Source: Parvibaculaceae bacterium
GTDB taxonomy: Bacteria > Pseudomonadota > Alphaproteobacteria > Parvibaculales > Parvibaculaceae
Direction: 5' to 3'
Assembly: GCA_019636015.1 (NCBI GenBank)
Contig: JAHBYJ010000001.1
Span: forward strand, 2,170,066 to 2,234,065
DNA length: 64,000 nt
The position numbers were made by a program, and so were the translations under genes. Under the pieces are notes generated by a model. The model did not search any database and had not been told where the DNA came from. It saw only the letters and a program-made list of their open reading frames with translations. Below, in pieces: positions 17,483 to 28,089 of this stretch. Position 1 is the first letter of the stretch; each line of letters opens with the position of its first letter.

Positions 17483-20400
17483 ATGATGCCTGAGACCAAG
17501 CCGCAATCCCGAAAGCGAAAGCCCCGCGCCGCCCGCAAGGCTGGCCGCGCCCGTGAAAGTTCCGGCCCGATGAGCACCGCCTCGAAGAAATCCACAGAGA
17601 AGCCCTCTGCCTCCAGAAGCGACACCCAGAACCGCTTCATCCGCGTGCTCGGCGCCCGCGAGCACAATCTGCGCGATGTCAGCGTGGAGCTGCCCCGCGA
17701 CGAGCTGATCGTCATCACCGGCCTCTCCGGCTCCGGCAAATCGTCCCTCGCCTTCGACACGATCTATGCCGAGGGCCAGCGCCGCTATGTCGAAAGCCTA
17801 TCGGCCTATGCGCGGCAATTCCTGGAAATGATGCAGAAGCCGGACGTGGATCAGATCGACGGTCTCTCGCCTGCCATTTCCATCGAGCAGAAGACGACCT
17901 CGCGCAATCCGCGCTCGACGGTCGGCACCGTCACCGAGATCTACGACTATATGCGCCTCCTCTGGGCGCGCATCGGCGTGCCCTATTCGCCGGCGACCGG
18001 CCTTCCCATCGAAAGCCAGACGGTGAGCCAGATGGTGGACCGCGTCATGGCGCTCCCGGAAGGCACAAGGCTCTACCTGATGGCGCCCATCATCCGCGGG
18101 CGCAAGGGCGAGTACCGCAAGGAATTCGCCGAACTGCAGAAGAAGGGTTTCCAGCGCGTCAAGGTGGACGGCACCTTCTACGAGATCGCCGATGTGCCGG
18201 CCCTCAACAAGAAGCTGAAACACGATATCGACGTGGTGGTGGACCGCATCGTCGTCCGCGCCGATCTCGGCAACCGTCTCGCCGACAGTTTCGAAATCGC
18301 GCTCGACCTCGCAGACGGCATCGCCGTCATCGAGATGGCGGATGTGAAAAAGGGCGAGGAGGCCGAGCGCATCGTCTTCTCGTCGCGCTTCGCCTGTCCC
18401 GTCTCCGGCTTCACCATCGACGAGATCGAGCCGCGCCTCTTCTCCTTCAACAATCCCTTCGGCGCCTGCCCCTCCTGCGACGGGCTCGGCACCCAGTTCT
18501 ACATGGACCCGGACCTTGTGGTGCCGGATCACGGGCTCTCGCTGAAGAAAGGCGCCATCGCGCCCTGGTCCCGCTCCACCTCGCCCTACTACACGCAGAC
18601 GCTGCAGGCGCTCGCCAAGCAGTACAAATTCTCGATGACCGTTCCCTGGTCGCAACTGCCGGAAGAAGCGCAGAACGTCATTCTCTACGGCACCGGTGAG
18701 GAAGTCGTCACCTTCGCCTATGACGACGGCATGCGCTCCTACAAGACGAAGAAGCCCTTCGAAGGCGTCATCCCGAACCTCGAGCGCCGCTGGCGTGAGA
18801 CCGACAGTTCCTGGGCGCGCGAGGAAATCGAGCGCTATCAGGGCATCACCGATTGCGACGATTGCGGCGGCTACCGGCTGAAGCCCGAGGCGCTGGCGGT
18901 GAAGATCGCCCGCCTCCATATCGGCCAGGTCTCGCAGATGTCGATCCGCGAGGCGGATGCCTGGTTCCGCGACCTGAACCAGCATCTCACCGCCAAGCAG
19001 AACGAAATCGCCGGCCGCGTGCTGAAGGAAATCCGCGAGCGCCTGCACTTCCTCAACAATGTCGGCCTCGAATATCTCACTCTCTCGCGCAATTCCGGCA
19101 CGCTCTCCGGCGGCGAAAGCCAGCGCATCCGCCTCGCCTCGCAGATCGGCTCCGGCCTCACCGGCGTCCTTTACGTGCTGGACGAACCTTCCATCGGTCT
19201 TCACCAGCGCGACAACGACCGCCTGCTGGAAACGCTGAAGCGTCTGCGCGATCTTGGCAATACGGTCATCGTCGTGGAGCATGACGAAGACGCGATCCGC
19301 GTCGCCGACCACGTTGTCGATATGGGCCCCGGTGCCGGCATCCATGGCGGCCGCGTCGTCGCCGAAGGCACGCCCGAAGACATCATGGCGAACCCGGACA
19401 GCCTCACCGGCCAGTATCTCACCGGCTTCCGCCAGATCGAGGTGCCGAAGGAGCGCCGCCCGGGCAACGGCAAATGGCTGAAGATCACCGGCGCGAAGGA
19501 AAACAACCTGAAGAATGTGACGGCGGAAATTCCGCTCGGCACCTTCACCTGCGTCACAGGCGTGTCCGGCGGCGGCAAGTCCACGCTCCTCATCGAGACG
19601 ATCTACAAGGCCGTCGCACGCCGTCTCAACAACACGCGCGAGCATCCCGGCGCCTTCGATGAAATCTTCGGCCTCGAACATCTCGACAAGATCATCGACA
19701 TCGACCAGTCGCCCATCGGCCGCACACCGCGCTCGAACCCGGCGACCTACACCGGCGCCTTCACCTTCATTCGCGACTGGTTCGCCGAACTGCCGGAAAG
19801 CCGCGCCCGCGGCTACAAGCCCGGCCGCTTCTCCTTCAATGTGAAGGGCGGACGCTGCGAAGCCTGCCAGGGCGACGGCGTCATCAAGATCGAGATGCAC
19901 TTCCTGCCCGACGTCTATGTCGAATGCGACACCTGCCACGGCCACCGCTATAACCGCGAAACGCTGGAAGTGAAGTTCAAGGACAAGTCGATCGCAGACG
20001 TCCTCGAAATGACGGTCGATGAAGCCGCCGCCTTCTTCAAGGCCGTCCCCGCCGTCCGCGACAAGATGGAAGTGCTGCAGCGCGTCGGCCTCGGCTACAT
20101 AAAGGTCGGCCAGCAGGCAACGACGCTTTCCGGCGGCGAAGCCCAGCGCGTCAAGCTCGCCAAGGAGCTCTCGAAGCGCGCCACCGGCCGCACCATCTAC
20201 ATTCTCGACGAGCCGACCACCGGCCTCCACTTCCACGACGTCGCCAAGCTCCTCGAAGTGCTTCACGAACTTGTCGACAACGGCAACACGATCGTCGTCA
20301 TCGAGCACAATCTCGAGGTCATCAAGACCGCCGACTGGATACTCGATCTCGGTCCCGAGGGCGGCGATGGCGGCGGCGAGATCGTCGCCGCAGGCTCGCC

Positions 20401-20599
20401 CGAGGACGTCGCCGCCGAGGCCCGCTCCTATACCGGCCAGTACCTCAAGGAACTCTTCAAACGCCGTCCCGGCAAGCCGGGTGCGAAAAAGGCAAGCGCC
20501 GCCGCGAAGAGCGGCCTCAGCGCTCGCAAATCCGAGCCAGGCAGGAAATCACCCGCCAATCCCCGGATCGCCGCGGCGCGGCGCAAGAAGCCGGCCTGA
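17483..20599 (+). CDS. uvrA: Excinuclease ABC subunit UvrA
   Basis: A 1038-residue ABC-type ATPase that finds bulky DNA damage and loads UvrB in nucleotide excision repair. Two Walker A loops (GLSGSGKSS and GVSGGGKST), two signatures (LSGGESQR and LSGGEAQR) and the CEACQGDG...CDTCHGHRY zinc module are present. The first zinc module reads CPVSGF...CPSCDGLG, so one of four cysteines is Ser. The protein is about 80-90 residues longer than most UvrA proteins, with a basic N-terminal tail and a basic Ala/Lys-rich C-terminal tail. ATG 17570 is an alternative start that removes 29 residues. Transcription is controlled by the LexA-type operator upstream. Confidence 0.96.
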   Translation: MMPETKPQSRKRKPRAARKAGRARESSGPMSTASKKSTEKPSASRSDTQNRFIRVLGAREHNLRDVSVELPRDELIVITGLSGSGKSSLAFDTIYAEGQRRYVESLSAYARQFLEMMQKPDVDQIDGLSPAISIEQKTTSRNPRSTVGTVTEIYDYMRLLWARIGVPYSPATGLPIESQTVSQMVDRVMALPEGTRLYLMAPIIRGRKGEYRKEFAELQKKGFQRVKVDGTFYEIADVPALNKKLKHDIDVVVDRIVVRADLGNRLADSFEIALDLADGIAVIEMADVKKGEEAERIVFSSRFACPVSGFTIDEIEPRLFSFNNPFGACPSCDGLGTQFYMDPDLVVPDHGLSLKKGAIAPWSRSTSPYYTQTLQALAKQYKFSMTVPWSQLPEEAQNVILYGTGEEVVTFAYDDGMRSYKTKKPFEGVIPNLERRWRETDSSWAREEIERYQGITDCDDCGGYRLKPEALAVKIARLHIGQVSQMSIREADAWFRDLNQHLTAKQNEIAGRVLKEIRERLHFLNNVGLEYLTLSRNSGTLSGGESQRIRLASQIGSGLTGVLYVLDEPSIGLHQRDNDRLLETLKRLRDLGNTVIVVEHDEDAIRVADHVVDMGPGAGIHGGRVVAEGTPEDIMANPDSLTGQYLTGFRQIEVPKERRPGNGKWLKITGAKENNLKNVTAEIPLGTFTCVTGVSGGGKSTLLIETIYKAVARRLNNTREHPGAFDEIFGLEHLDKIIDIDQSPIGRTPRSNPATYTGAFTFIRDWFAELPESRARGYKPGRFSFNVKGGRCEACQGDGVIKIEMHFLPDVYVECDTCHGHRYNRETLEVKFKDKSIADVLEMTVDEAAAFFKAVPAVRDKMEVLQRVGLGYIKVGQQATTLSGGEAQRVKLAKELSKRATGRTIYILDEPTTGLHFHDVAKLLEVLHELVDNGNTIVVIEHNLEVIKTADWILDLGPEGGDGGGEIVAAGSPEDVAAEARSYTGQYLKELFKRRPGKPGAKKASAAAKSGLSARKSEPGRKSPANPRIAAARRKKPA

Positions 20600-20676
20600 T
20601 GATTTCGCCGGATTTCCGATCCGTGCCAAATTCTCTATAAGTGCCGGAAGCTGGTGAAGTGAAGGGGCTGGGGTCC

Positions 20677-22797
20677 ATGCCGGGTACGTCGCTCGACCGT
20701 CGCGAGTTCTTGAAGCTGTTTGCGTCCACGGCCGGCTGTTTCGCCATAACGGCGGCCTCGACGCCCTTCCTCCCGCATCTCGGCCACGCTCGAGCCAACT
20801 CCGGCGCCTTCCACTTCCCGCAGGGCATTGCCTCCGGCGACCCGCAGCCCGACGCCGTCATGCTCTGGACCCGCGTTGAGGCGGTCGACCCCGGCGCCGC
20901 GCTTCCCAATGGCGATATCGACCTCTACCTGCAGGTCGCCGCCGACGAAAGGTTCGAGCGCGTGGTCGTGGAGCAAGCGGTGCGCGCAAGCCGTACCTCC
21001 GATCACACCGTGCGCGTATTCGTTCAGGGGCTCGCGCCCGACACAATCTATCACTACCGCTTTCACGCCGGTGCCGACCAGTCCCTGCCTGGCCGCACGC
21101 GCACGGCGCCGCGTCCCGGCACATCGCGCAAGGTCCGCTTCGCCGCCGTCTCCTGCCAGAATTACGAACAGGGTTATTTCGGCGCCTATCGCCGCCTCGT
21201 GAATGACGACATGGCCGCCGCGCGCGAAGACCAGGTCGACTTCGTACTGCATCTCGGCGATTTCATCTACGAGCGAACCGGCGACGTGCCGGAAGAGCAG
21301 CGGCCTGCCCGCACGATCGGCCCTCTGCCCGACGGCTCCGACCCTTGGGTGCCGGACGGCACCAAATCCTACTGGCAGAAAGGCGGCCAGGCCGCGGTGA
21401 CGCTTGCCGACTATCGCCATCTCTACAAGATCTACCTGACCGACCCGGATTTACAGGCCGCCCGCGCGCGCTTCCCCTTCGTTCATACATGGGACGACCA
21501 TGAATTCACGAACGACTCCTGGCAGGCGCACGACACCTATTTCGGCGATGGCGAACCGGCGCCGAAGCGCAAGCTCGCCGCCAATCGTGCCTGGTTCGAG
21601 TTCATCCCGGCGGTCCTCACGCGAGCCCGCGCCTTCAACGGCATCGCCTCACCGGCGCACGACTTCCGCAACGCCCGTGTCGAAGACGCCCCGCTCGGCG
21701 ACCATGACGATGCCTGGCTCTATCAGGGCGACAGCCTGAAAGCCGTATCGAGCCTCACCATTTATCGGACCTTCCGCTGGGGTGCGATGCTCGATCTCGT
21801 GCTGACCGATCTGCGCTCCTATCGCAGCCCGCCCGTTTTCACCGAGGAAGTACGCAGCTTTGCCAAGGGCGCACCGATACCGCCCGTTCGCCTCATGAAG
21901 CTGCTCGATGCCGGCCGCACGGCGAATGACGGCAATCCGCCGGAAATGATCTCCTATGGTGGCAAGCAGATGGAGAACCCGCGCAAGGATGCACCGCCCG
22001 GCACGCAGATGGGCGCAGCACAAAAGGCCTGGTTCAAGCAGGTGATGAAGGCCTCGACAGCGAAATGGCGCGTCTGGGCGAATGGCGGACCGGCGCTGCA
22101 GATGCGGCTCGACTTTTCGCGCATTCCTTTTGCCGGTCTCGAGGATGGATATATCGGTACGGATGCCTGGCAGGGCTATCCCGGCGAATTGAAGGAGCTG
22201 CTGGGCTTCATCAAGCAGGAAGGGATCGGAAACACCGTCTCGATCGCCGGCGACTATCATACTTTCGCCGCAGGCCGGCTCCCGGTCGATCCGGATACGG
22301 AAGAGCTCGACTACGCGGTGCCGGAGTTCGCGACCGCCGCCATCAGCTCCGCCTCCTTCTACTCCATGGTGGAGCGCTTCTCCCGTTCCAACAGCTTTTT
22401 CCGCCGAGCGGTCGCGGTCGACGACAATGGCCGCACCAGGGAAAACTGGAACAACACGCTGGTGAACGGGGTCCGTTCCGGCATCCTCGTGAATTATTCG
22501 AGCTCCGCCTACCTGTTCGATCTGGTACGCAACAGCCATGCGAGCCCCGGCCTCGACTATTTGGACTCTGAGGCACACGGATACATGCTGGTGACGGTGG
22601 ACGACGACGCCATGCTCACCGAACAGGTGAATGTCGGCGCAGTGCTGCGTGACGAAGGGCCTGAAGGCTCGCAGGTGCTGCGGCGGGCGCGTTTCCGCGT
22701 CCCTTCATGGGAGGGAGGCAGCACGCCGCGCCTCGATGGGCCGGAATTCGAAGGCCCGCCGCCTTATCCATGGAAGGCTGGCCCCGCAAGCGCCTAG
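20677..22797 (+). CDS. phoD: Tat-exported alkaline phosphatase D (PhoD)
   Basis: A 706-residue phosphodiesterase/phosphatase of the PhoD family. It starts with a twin-arginine signal (SLDRREFLKLF, then a weakly hydrophobic stretch), followed by the N-terminal domain FPQGIASGDPQPDAVMLWTR and the metal-binding catalytic part (LHLGDFIYE, HTWDDHEFTND, IAGDYHTFAAG). It acts in the periplasm or is secreted, releasing phosphate. The start ATG 20677 is preferred over GTG 20641, because a possible -10 box (TATAAG, 20636-20641) would overlap the latter. The Tat genes needed for export are in this window at 37-39 kb. Confidence 0.93.
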   Translation: MPGTSLDRREFLKLFASTAGCFAITAASTPFLPHLGHARANSGAFHFPQGIASGDPQPDAVMLWTRVEAVDPGAALPNGDIDLYLQVAADERFERVVVEQAVRASRTSDHTVRVFVQGLAPDTIYHYRFHAGADQSLPGRTRTAPRPGTSRKVRFAAVSCQNYEQGYFGAYRRLVNDDMAAAREDQVDFVLHLGDFIYERTGDVPEEQRPARTIGPLPDGSDPWVPDGTKSYWQKGGQAAVTLADYRHLYKIYLTDPDLQAARARFPFVHTWDDHEFTNDSWQAHDTYFGDGEPAPKRKLAANRAWFEFIPAVLTRARAFNGIASPAHDFRNARVEDAPLGDHDDAWLYQGDSLKAVSSLTIYRTFRWGAMLDLVLTDLRSYRSPPVFTEEVRSFAKGAPIPPVRLMKLLDAGRTANDGNPPEMISYGGKQMENPRKDAPPGTQMGAAQKAWFKQVMKASTAKWRVWANGGPALQMRLDFSRIPFAGLEDGYIGTDAWQGYPGELKELLGFIKQEGIGNTVSIAGDYHTFAAGRLPVDPDTEELDYAVPEFATAAISSASFYSMVERFSRSNSFFRRAVAVDDNGRTRENWNNTLVNGVRSGILVNYSSSAYLFDLVRNSHASPGLDYLDSEAHGYMLVTVDDDAMLTEQVNVGAVLRDEGPEGSQVLRRARFRVPSWEGGSTPRLDGPEFEGPPPYPWKAGPASA

Positions 22798-22803
22798 ACA
22801 GGT

Positions 22804-22831
22804 TTGACGCTGCATCGTCTGCCGCTAAGCT
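22804..22831 (+). promoter_or_regulatory. Candidate promoter for the amidase pair
   Basis: TTGACG at 22804-22809 and TAAGCT at 22826-22831 are 16 bases apart, about 34 bases before the first amidase start. The ribosome site GGGAGGA follows. Confidence 0.4.
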
Positions 22832-22864
22832 TCTTTCAACAATAAAAGGGAGGAACGGGGTCAG

Positions 22865-24292
22865 ATGGGGTTTCAGGATTATGCGTCCTATGACGGGTTG
22901 GGGCTCGCCGAACTTGTGCGCAAGGGCGAGGTCAGCTCCGTCGAGCTTGCCGAAGAAGCGATTACGCGCATCGAGAAGCACAACCCGGCGATCAATGCCG
23001 TCATTCTGAAACTCTACGATCTCGGCCGCGAGATGGCGAAGTCTCCGGCGGATGGCCCCTTCAAGGGAGTTCCCTTCCTGCTGAAGGATGCCTTCGGCGA
23101 TATCGCCGGATACCCCTCCCGCCTTGGCTCGCGCTTTCGCGCCGATACGCCCGCAACAGAAGACAGCGCACTCGCAAAACGCTTTCGCGCATCCGGTCTC
23201 ACCTTTCTCGGCAAGACCAACGTCCCGGAATTCACGCTGCTGCCGACGACAGAGTCCGCGCTCTATGGTCCGGCGCGCAATCCGTGGAACGTAAAGCATT
23301 CGACCGGCGGTTCGTCCGGCGGGGCGGCGGCCGCAGTTGCCGCAGGCATCGTCCCGCTCGCCCATGCGAATGATAGCGGCGGCTCGATCCGCATTCCCGC
23401 ATCGAGCTGCGGCGTTGTCGGCCTGAAGCCGACGCGCGCCCGCGCGCCTCTCGGTCCGGATTACGGCGATGTCCTGAGCGGCCTCTGCCACGAACATGTG
23501 GTGACGCGCACCGTGCGCGATTGCGCCGCCATGCTCGATTGCATCCACGGTCAGGAGCCCGGCGCGCCCTATGTCGCACCGCCGGTCGAGCGGCCCTTCC
23601 TTGAAGAAGTCTCGCACGCACCGGGCAAGCTTCGCATCGCCTTCAGCAAGACGAATGCTGCAGGCGCCGCGCTTCACCCGGAAAACGTGAAAGCGGTCGA
23701 AGAGGTCGCAAAGAAACTCGCAAGCCTCGGACATGAAGTCATGGAAGCCGCCCCGCCCCTCCGGCCCGAGGAGCCCGGCAGTCTCTTCCTGCCTATGTGG
23801 GCGGCCTGGCTTGCTTCCGAAATCGAACTGGAAACCGCCCGGCGCGGCCGGGGACCGAAAGACGACGAGTTGGAACCGCTGACGCGCGGCCTCTGGGAGA
23901 TCGGCAAGACCATCACCGCCGCGCAATATCTGATGCTGGTAAAGGAGGCGCAGGGCCTCTCCCGCCGTGTCGGCCAGTTCATGACGAAACACGATGTCTG
24001 GCTCACGCCGACGCTGGCCTCGCCGCCCATTCCACTCGGCCTTATCAATGTGAACGAGCCGGATCCCCTCGCCGCCTTCGCGCCGGCCGTGGACTACGTG
24101 CCCTTCACACCGATACAGAACATCACCGGCCAGCCCGCCATGTCGCTGCCGCTTGCCATGTCGTCGGACGGCCTGCCGATCGGCATCATGTTCTCCGCCC
24201 GCTTCGGCGATGAGGCGACGCTGTTCCGCCTCGCCGCGCAGCTCGAACAGGAAATGCCCTGGAAGGATCGCCACCCGTCCATCTGGAATTAA
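22865..24292 (+). CDS. Amidase-signature hydrolase (copy 1)
   Basis: A 475-residue amidase-signature enzyme. The catalytic triad is visible as Lys74 (FLLKDAFG), cis-Ser150 (GGSSGG) and nucleophile Ser174 (GGSIRIPAS). The overall pattern, with [17 protein letters not shown] at the start and [19 protein letters not shown] near the end, is closest to 6-aminohexanoate-cyclic-dimer hydrolase-type amidases, but substrate is not predictable. No signal peptide; cytoplasmic. Start ATG 22865. It is followed 18 bases later by a paralogue, so both form an operon from tandem duplication. Confidence 0.88.
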   Translation: MGFQDYASYDGLGLAELVRKGEVSSVELAEEAITRIEKHNPAINAVILKLYDLGREMAKSPADGPFKGVPFLLKDAFGDIAGYPSRLGSRFRADTPATEDSALAKRFRASGLTFLGKTNVPEFTLLPTTESALYGPARNPWNVKHSTGGSSGGAAAAVAAGIVPLAHANDSGGSIRIPASSCGVVGLKPTRARAPLGPDYGDVLSGLCHEHVVTRTVRDCAAMLDCIHGQEPGAPYVAPPVERPFLEEVSHAPGKLRIAFSKTNAAGAALHPENVKAVEEVAKKLASLGHEVMEAAPPLRPEEPGSLFLPMWAAWLASEIELETARRGRGPKDDELEPLTRGLWEIGKTITAAQYLMLVKEAQGLSRRVGQFMTKHDVWLTPTLASPPIPLGLINVNEPDPLAAFAPAVDYVPFTPIQNITGQPAMSLPLAMSSDGLPIGIMFSARFGDEATLFRLAAQLEQEMPWKDRHPSIWN

Positions 24293-24310
24293 AGAAGAAG
24301 GGGAGAGAAA

Positions 24311-25738
24311 ATGTCCTTTGCCGAATATGCGGATTATGACGGTCTCGGCCTTGCGGCTCTGGTGAACAAGGGCGAGGTGACGCCGCTCGAACTCATGGAC
24401 GCCGCCATCGAACGCGCCGAACGCCACAACGGCACGTTGAACGCCATCGTCTACAAGGCCTATGACGAGGCCCGCGAGGCGGCGAAGGGCAAGCTTCCCG
24501 ACGGTCCCTTCAAGGGCGTGCCCTTCCTCATCAAGGATCACGGCACGGAGGTGAAAGGCTGGCCGCGCACCAGCGGCAGCAAGTTCGTCGCCAATATCGT
24601 GGACGATCACGACAGCGAATTGGTGCGACGCTTCCGCGCGTCGGGCACCGTCCTTTTCGGCAAGACCAACACGCCGGAATACGGCATCACCGGCACGACC
24701 GAGTCCCGCCTTCTCGGCCCCTGCCGCAACCCCTGGGACCCGAACCGCATTTCCGGCGGCTCGTCCGGCGGCGCGGCATCCGCCGTCGGCGCGGGCATCC
24801 TCCCCCTCGCCCACGCATCCGACGGTCTCGGTTCGATCCGCATTCCCGCCGCCTGCTGCGGCCTTGTCGGCCTGAAAGTGACGCGTGACCGCAACCCGCA
24901 AGGGCCCGACGATTTCGACCGCGCCATCGGCTTCAGCGTCGATCATGTGGTGAGCCGAACCGTGCGCGACAGCGCCGCGATGCTCGATGCGACCGGCTAT
25001 CCGGAGCCCGCCTCGCCTTACGCGCCGCCGCCGAAAGAGCGGCCCTATATGGAAGAGATCACGAGAAGCCCCGGCAAGCTGAAAATCGCCTGGTCCTCGG
25101 AGACGCCGGGCGGCAAACCCATTCACCCGGAAATTCAGGCCGCCCTCGAAAAGACAGCGGATGTACTTTCAAAGCTCGGCCATTCGGTGACGCCGCGCGG
25201 TCTCGGCATCGACTACCGCCAGCTTTACCGCGCGCAAGGCGCGGTCTCCGGCTCGAACTTCGCCGCCGGCATGCTGCGCCGCATTGAGGCGATGGGCCGC
25301 GAGCCGGAACAGGACGAGCTGGAGCCGCTCACCTGGGCGGGCTTCAAGAATGGCAGCAAGCTCACCGGCGCGCAGGCCATGTGGGGCTGGCAGCAACTCC
25401 GCCTGATGAACCGGCAAGTGCTCTCGACCTTCGAGGAGTTCGATATCTATCTCTGCCCGGTGCTCGGCCAGCTCCAGCCCGAAATCGGCTTCCTCGGGCC
25501 GGACCAGGAAGCCCGCGAGCTGAACAAGCGGCAAGGCCAGGTTTTCCCTTATACGCCGCCCTTCAACTTCACCGGCCAGCCCTCGCTCTCCCTGCCGCTC
25601 TGGCAGTCCGAAAGGGGCCTTCCCATCGGCATGATGTTCACCGCCCGCTATGCCGACGAGGCAACGCTCTTCCGGCTGGCGGCCCAGCTTGAAAAGGAAC
25701 TGCCTTGGGCGGGCCGCAAGCCCAAGGTGTGGAACTGA
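24311..25738 (+). CDS. Amidase-signature hydrolase (copy 2)
   Basis: A 475-residue paralogue of the preceding gene, with Lys75 (FLIKDHG), cis-Ser151 (GGSSGG) and Ser175 (GLGSIRIPAACCG). Start ATG 24311 has a strong GGGGAGAG ribosome site. Both copies share the YDGLGLAxLVxKGEV opening and the same length but differ around the substrate pocket (for example WPRTSGS against YPSRLGS), which suggests different amide substrates. trmFO follows after 27 bases. Substrate remains unknown. Confidence 0.88.
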   Translation: MSFAEYADYDGLGLAALVNKGEVTPLELMDAAIERAERHNGTLNAIVYKAYDEAREAAKGKLPDGPFKGVPFLIKDHGTEVKGWPRTSGSKFVANIVDDHDSELVRRFRASGTVLFGKTNTPEYGITGTTESRLLGPCRNPWDPNRISGGSSGGAASAVGAGILPLAHASDGLGSIRIPAACCGLVGLKVTRDRNPQGPDDFDRAIGFSVDHVVSRTVRDSAAMLDATGYPEPASPYAPPPKERPYMEEITRSPGKLKIAWSSETPGGKPIHPEIQAALEKTADVLSKLGHSVTPRGLGIDYRQLYRAQGAVSGSNFAAGMLRRIEAMGREPEQDELEPLTWAGFKNGSKLTGAQAMWGWQQLRLMNRQVLSTFEEFDIYLCPVLGQLQPEIGFLGPDQEARELNKRQGQVFPYTPPFNFTGQPSLSLPLWQSERGLPIGMMFTARYADEATLFRLAAQLEKELPWAGRKPKVWN

Positions 25739-25765
25739 GGCTTTGGGAATGCTATCTCCTCGCTC

Positions 25766-27175
25766 ATGACAAAGGACATCCCCCCCGTTCACATCATCGG
25801 TGCCGGCATGGCAGGCTCCGAGGCCACCTGGCAGCTTGCGCAGGCGGGCGTGCCCGTGGTGCTGTACGAGATGCGGCCGCTGGTGAAAACGGATGCGCAC
25901 CATACGGATGGCTTCGCCGAACTCGTCTGCTCCAATTCCTTCCGCTCGGACGATCCGGAGCTGAATGCCGTCGGCCTGCTGCATGAGGAAATGCGCCGCT
26001 CCGGCTCGGTCATGATGGAAGCGGCGGAAGTGGCGCGCGTACCGGCCGGTGGGGCACTCGCCGTGGACCGCGAGATCTTCTCGGACTACGTCACGAAGAA
26101 ACTCACCGCCCATCCGCTCGTCACCGTCGAGCGCGGCGAGATTGACGGCCTTCCGCCAAAGGACTGGGACAGCGTCATCGTCGCAACCGGCCCGCTCACA
26201 TCCGATGCGCTCGGCAAAGCGATTAGCGAACTCACCGGCGCAGACGAACTTGCCTTCTTCGATGCCATTGCGCCGATCGTCTATCGCGACAGTATCGACA
26301 TGTCGATCTGCTGGTTCCAGTCGCGCTACGACAAGGAAAGCGCCGGCGCGTCGGGCCCGGCCGGCGCGGGCAAGGACTACATCAACTGCCCGATGACGCG
26401 CGAACAGTACGAAGCCTTTGTCGCCGAACTCCTCTCGGGCGGCAAGACCGAATTCAAGGAATGGGAAAAGTCGACGCCCTATTTCGATGGCTGCCTGCCC
26501 ATCGAAATCATGGCGGAGCGCGGCGCGGAAACCCTGCGCTTCGGCCCGATGAAGCCGGTCGGTCTCACCAATCCGCATGCGCCCGATGTGAAGCCCTATG
26601 CTGTCGTGCAGCTGCGCCAGGACAACAAGCTCGGCACGCTCTACAACATGGTCGGCTTCCAGACCAAGCTGAAGCATGGCGAGCAGACGCGCGTCTTCCG
26701 CACCATTCCGGGCCTCGAGAAAGCGGAGTTCGCCCGCCTCGGCGGTCTCCACCGCAACACTTTCATCAACAGCCCGAACCAGCTCGACGGGATCATGCGG
26801 CTGAAGCGCGAGCCGCGGCTGCGCTTTGCCGGACAGATCACCGGCGTCGAAGGCTATGTCGAAAGCGGCGCCATGGGCATTCTGGCCGGACGCTTCGCCG
26901 CCGCCGAAAGGCTTGGCCGTGCCATCGTGCCGCCGCCGCGCACCACCGCGCTTGGCGCGCTGCTCGCGCATATTACCGGCGATGCGAACGCCGCGACCTT
27001 CCAGCCCATGAATGTGAATTTCGGTCTCTTCCCCGAGCCCGAAGTGCCGCGCGACGAAAACGGCAAGCGCCCGCGCGGCAAGGCAAAGGCCCCGGCGCGC
27101 AAACGCGCCTACACGTCACGTGCAATCCGCGATCTTGAGAGCTGGCTGAGCCCCGCCGCCGAGGCTGCCGAGTAA
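25766..27175 (+). CDS. trmFO: Methylenetetrahydrofolate-tRNA-(uracil-5-)-methyltransferase TrmFO
   Basis: A 469-residue FAD enzyme that makes 5-methyluridine at position 54 of tRNA using methylenetetrahydrofolate. The FAD loop [12 protein letters not shown] is at the N terminus, followed by [11 protein letters not shown], a family signature, and [14 protein letters not shown] and [17 protein letters not shown]. Start ATG 25766. The C terminus has a basic Lys/Arg/Pro-rich insert ([13 protein letters not shown]) before the final helix. It ends back to back with the convergent phytoene-synthase-like gene, with no spacer. Confidence 0.95.
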   Translation: MTKDIPPVHIIGAGMAGSEATWQLAQAGVPVVLYEMRPLVKTDAHHTDGFAELVCSNSFRSDDPELNAVGLLHEEMRRSGSVMMEAAEVARVPAGGALAVDREIFSDYVTKKLTAHPLVTVERGEIDGLPPKDWDSVIVATGPLTSDALGKAISELTGADELAFFDAIAPIVYRDSIDMSICWFQSRYDKESAGASGPAGAGKDYINCPMTREQYEAFVAELLSGGKTEFKEWEKSTPYFDGCLPIEIMAERGAETLRFGPMKPVGLTNPHAPDVKPYAVVQLRQDNKLGTLYNMVGFQTKLKHGEQTRVFRTIPGLEKAEFARLGGLHRNTFINSPNQLDGIMRLKREPRLRFAGQITGVEGYVESGAMGILAGRFAAAERLGRAIVPPPRTTALGALLAHITGDANAATFQPMNVNFGLFPEPEVPRDENGKRPRGKAKAPARKRAYTSRAIRDLESWLSPAAEAAE

Positions 27176-28030
27176 TCAGAACCTGCCGCTGAGCTTTCGT
27201 CCCAGAAGCCGCAACTGCCGCCGGAATGCAGGCACTTCGACCGGCTGCGTGAACGGATCGAAGCCGGGCGCCGACATGATCTCAAGATAGCGGTCGCAGA
27301 GGGACGCGGGGAGCAACGCCGGCAGCACGGCGGCACCGAAAGAGGAGGCCCGCGCCGAAGCGAGATGCGCGCGCGCTGATGCGATCATATCATTCATGGC
27401 AGCGCGCAAGGCTTCCGTCACGCGTCCCCCGAGTACGTCATGCGGATCGACGTCGCGGCGCCCGAGAATATTCGCAGGCAGGAGCAGTCGACCCTGCGAG
27501 GCATGAAGCGGGAGTGCGCGCATAATGCCGGTCAGCGCATAGGCAATGCCAGCATGGCGGATCGCCGTCGCAGCCTTTTGCGCCTCACCCTCGCCTGCAA
27601 GAATTTCCGCCGCAATCAACATGAGTGCGGATGATGTCTCCTCGGCATATGCCTCGAGCGCGCCTATATCGCCGAAGGCATCGTCCGACAAATCGCGCTC
27701 CCGCGCGTCGATCAGCGACTGCAATTTATCGAGCGGAACGGCGCCCGCTTCGTGGAGCGCCTCTGCGGCGGCGTGACCGCGCGTCTCGCCATGCGGCAAA
27801 CCTTCGAGCGTCTCGCGCCACCATTGCAGGCGGATATGGCCCATCATCGGCTCGGTGACGAGTTCGGCGATGCGCGCAATCTCGATGTTGAAGGCATAAA
27901 GCGCGGTGAGCGCCGGACGCTTTGCCGATGGCGCGAAGAGAAGCGTCAGGAAACGGTCATGGTCATGCGCGCGCACCTCTTCGAGGCTCGCCGCCATGCT
28001 CGCGCTTGCTGCTTGTTCCGCCATGCTCAT
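27176..28030 (-). CDS. NDUFAF6-like protein (phytoene/squalene synthase fold, catalytic motifs lost)
   Basis: A 284-residue member of the squalene/phytoene synthase superfamily. Where true synthases have Asp-rich motifs, this one reads ALYAFNIEIARIAELV and GIMRALPLHASQGRLLLP, without the metal-binding Asp clusters, while MMGHIRLQWWRETLEG is typical of NDUFAF6, a mitochondrial complex I assembly factor. A terpene-forming reaction is therefore unlikely; a role in NADH dehydrogenase assembly is inferred. Start ATG 28030. It lies near an NDUFAF3-like gene (28880), the same pair known from mitochondria. Confidence 0.82.
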   Translation of the reverse strand: MSMAEQAASASMAASLEEVRAHDHDRFLTLLFAPSAKRPALTALYAFNIEIARIAELVTEPMMGHIRLQWWRETLEGLPHGETRGHAAAEALHEAGAVPLDKLQSLIDARERDLSDDAFGDIGALEAYAEETSSALMLIAAEILAGEGEAQKAATAIRHAGIAYALTGIMRALPLHASQGRLLLPANILGRRDVDPHDVLGGRVTEALRAAMNDMIASARAHLASARASSFGAAVLPALLPASLCDRYLEIMSAPGFDPFTQPVEVPAFRRQLRLLGRKLSGRF

Positions 28031-28043
28031 GCCTCAAAACAAA

Positions 28044-28068
28044 CGGGGCCGCCATCGAGGCGGCCCCG
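28044..28068 (-). terminator. Rho-independent terminator of the PuuD-like gene
   Basis: CGGGGCCGCC (28044-28053) and GGCGGCCCCG (28059-28068) form a perfect 10-base stem with a five-base loop. On the minus strand it is followed by TTTGTTTTG. It lies 21 bases after the stop of the gene at 28090, although a few bases of the transcript would continue into the next gene's start region. Confidence 0.85.
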
Positions 28069-28089
28069 CTCAACACCCCGCAAGCGGGA

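Noticed and set aside
17798..20308. An 836-codon open frame on the minus strand opposite uvrA
   Set aside because: Antisense of a strongly conserved gene; composition is that of a shadow frame.
22616..25126. An 836-codon frame opposite the phoD/amidase genes
   Set aside because: Spans three real genes antisense; no ribosome site or domain.
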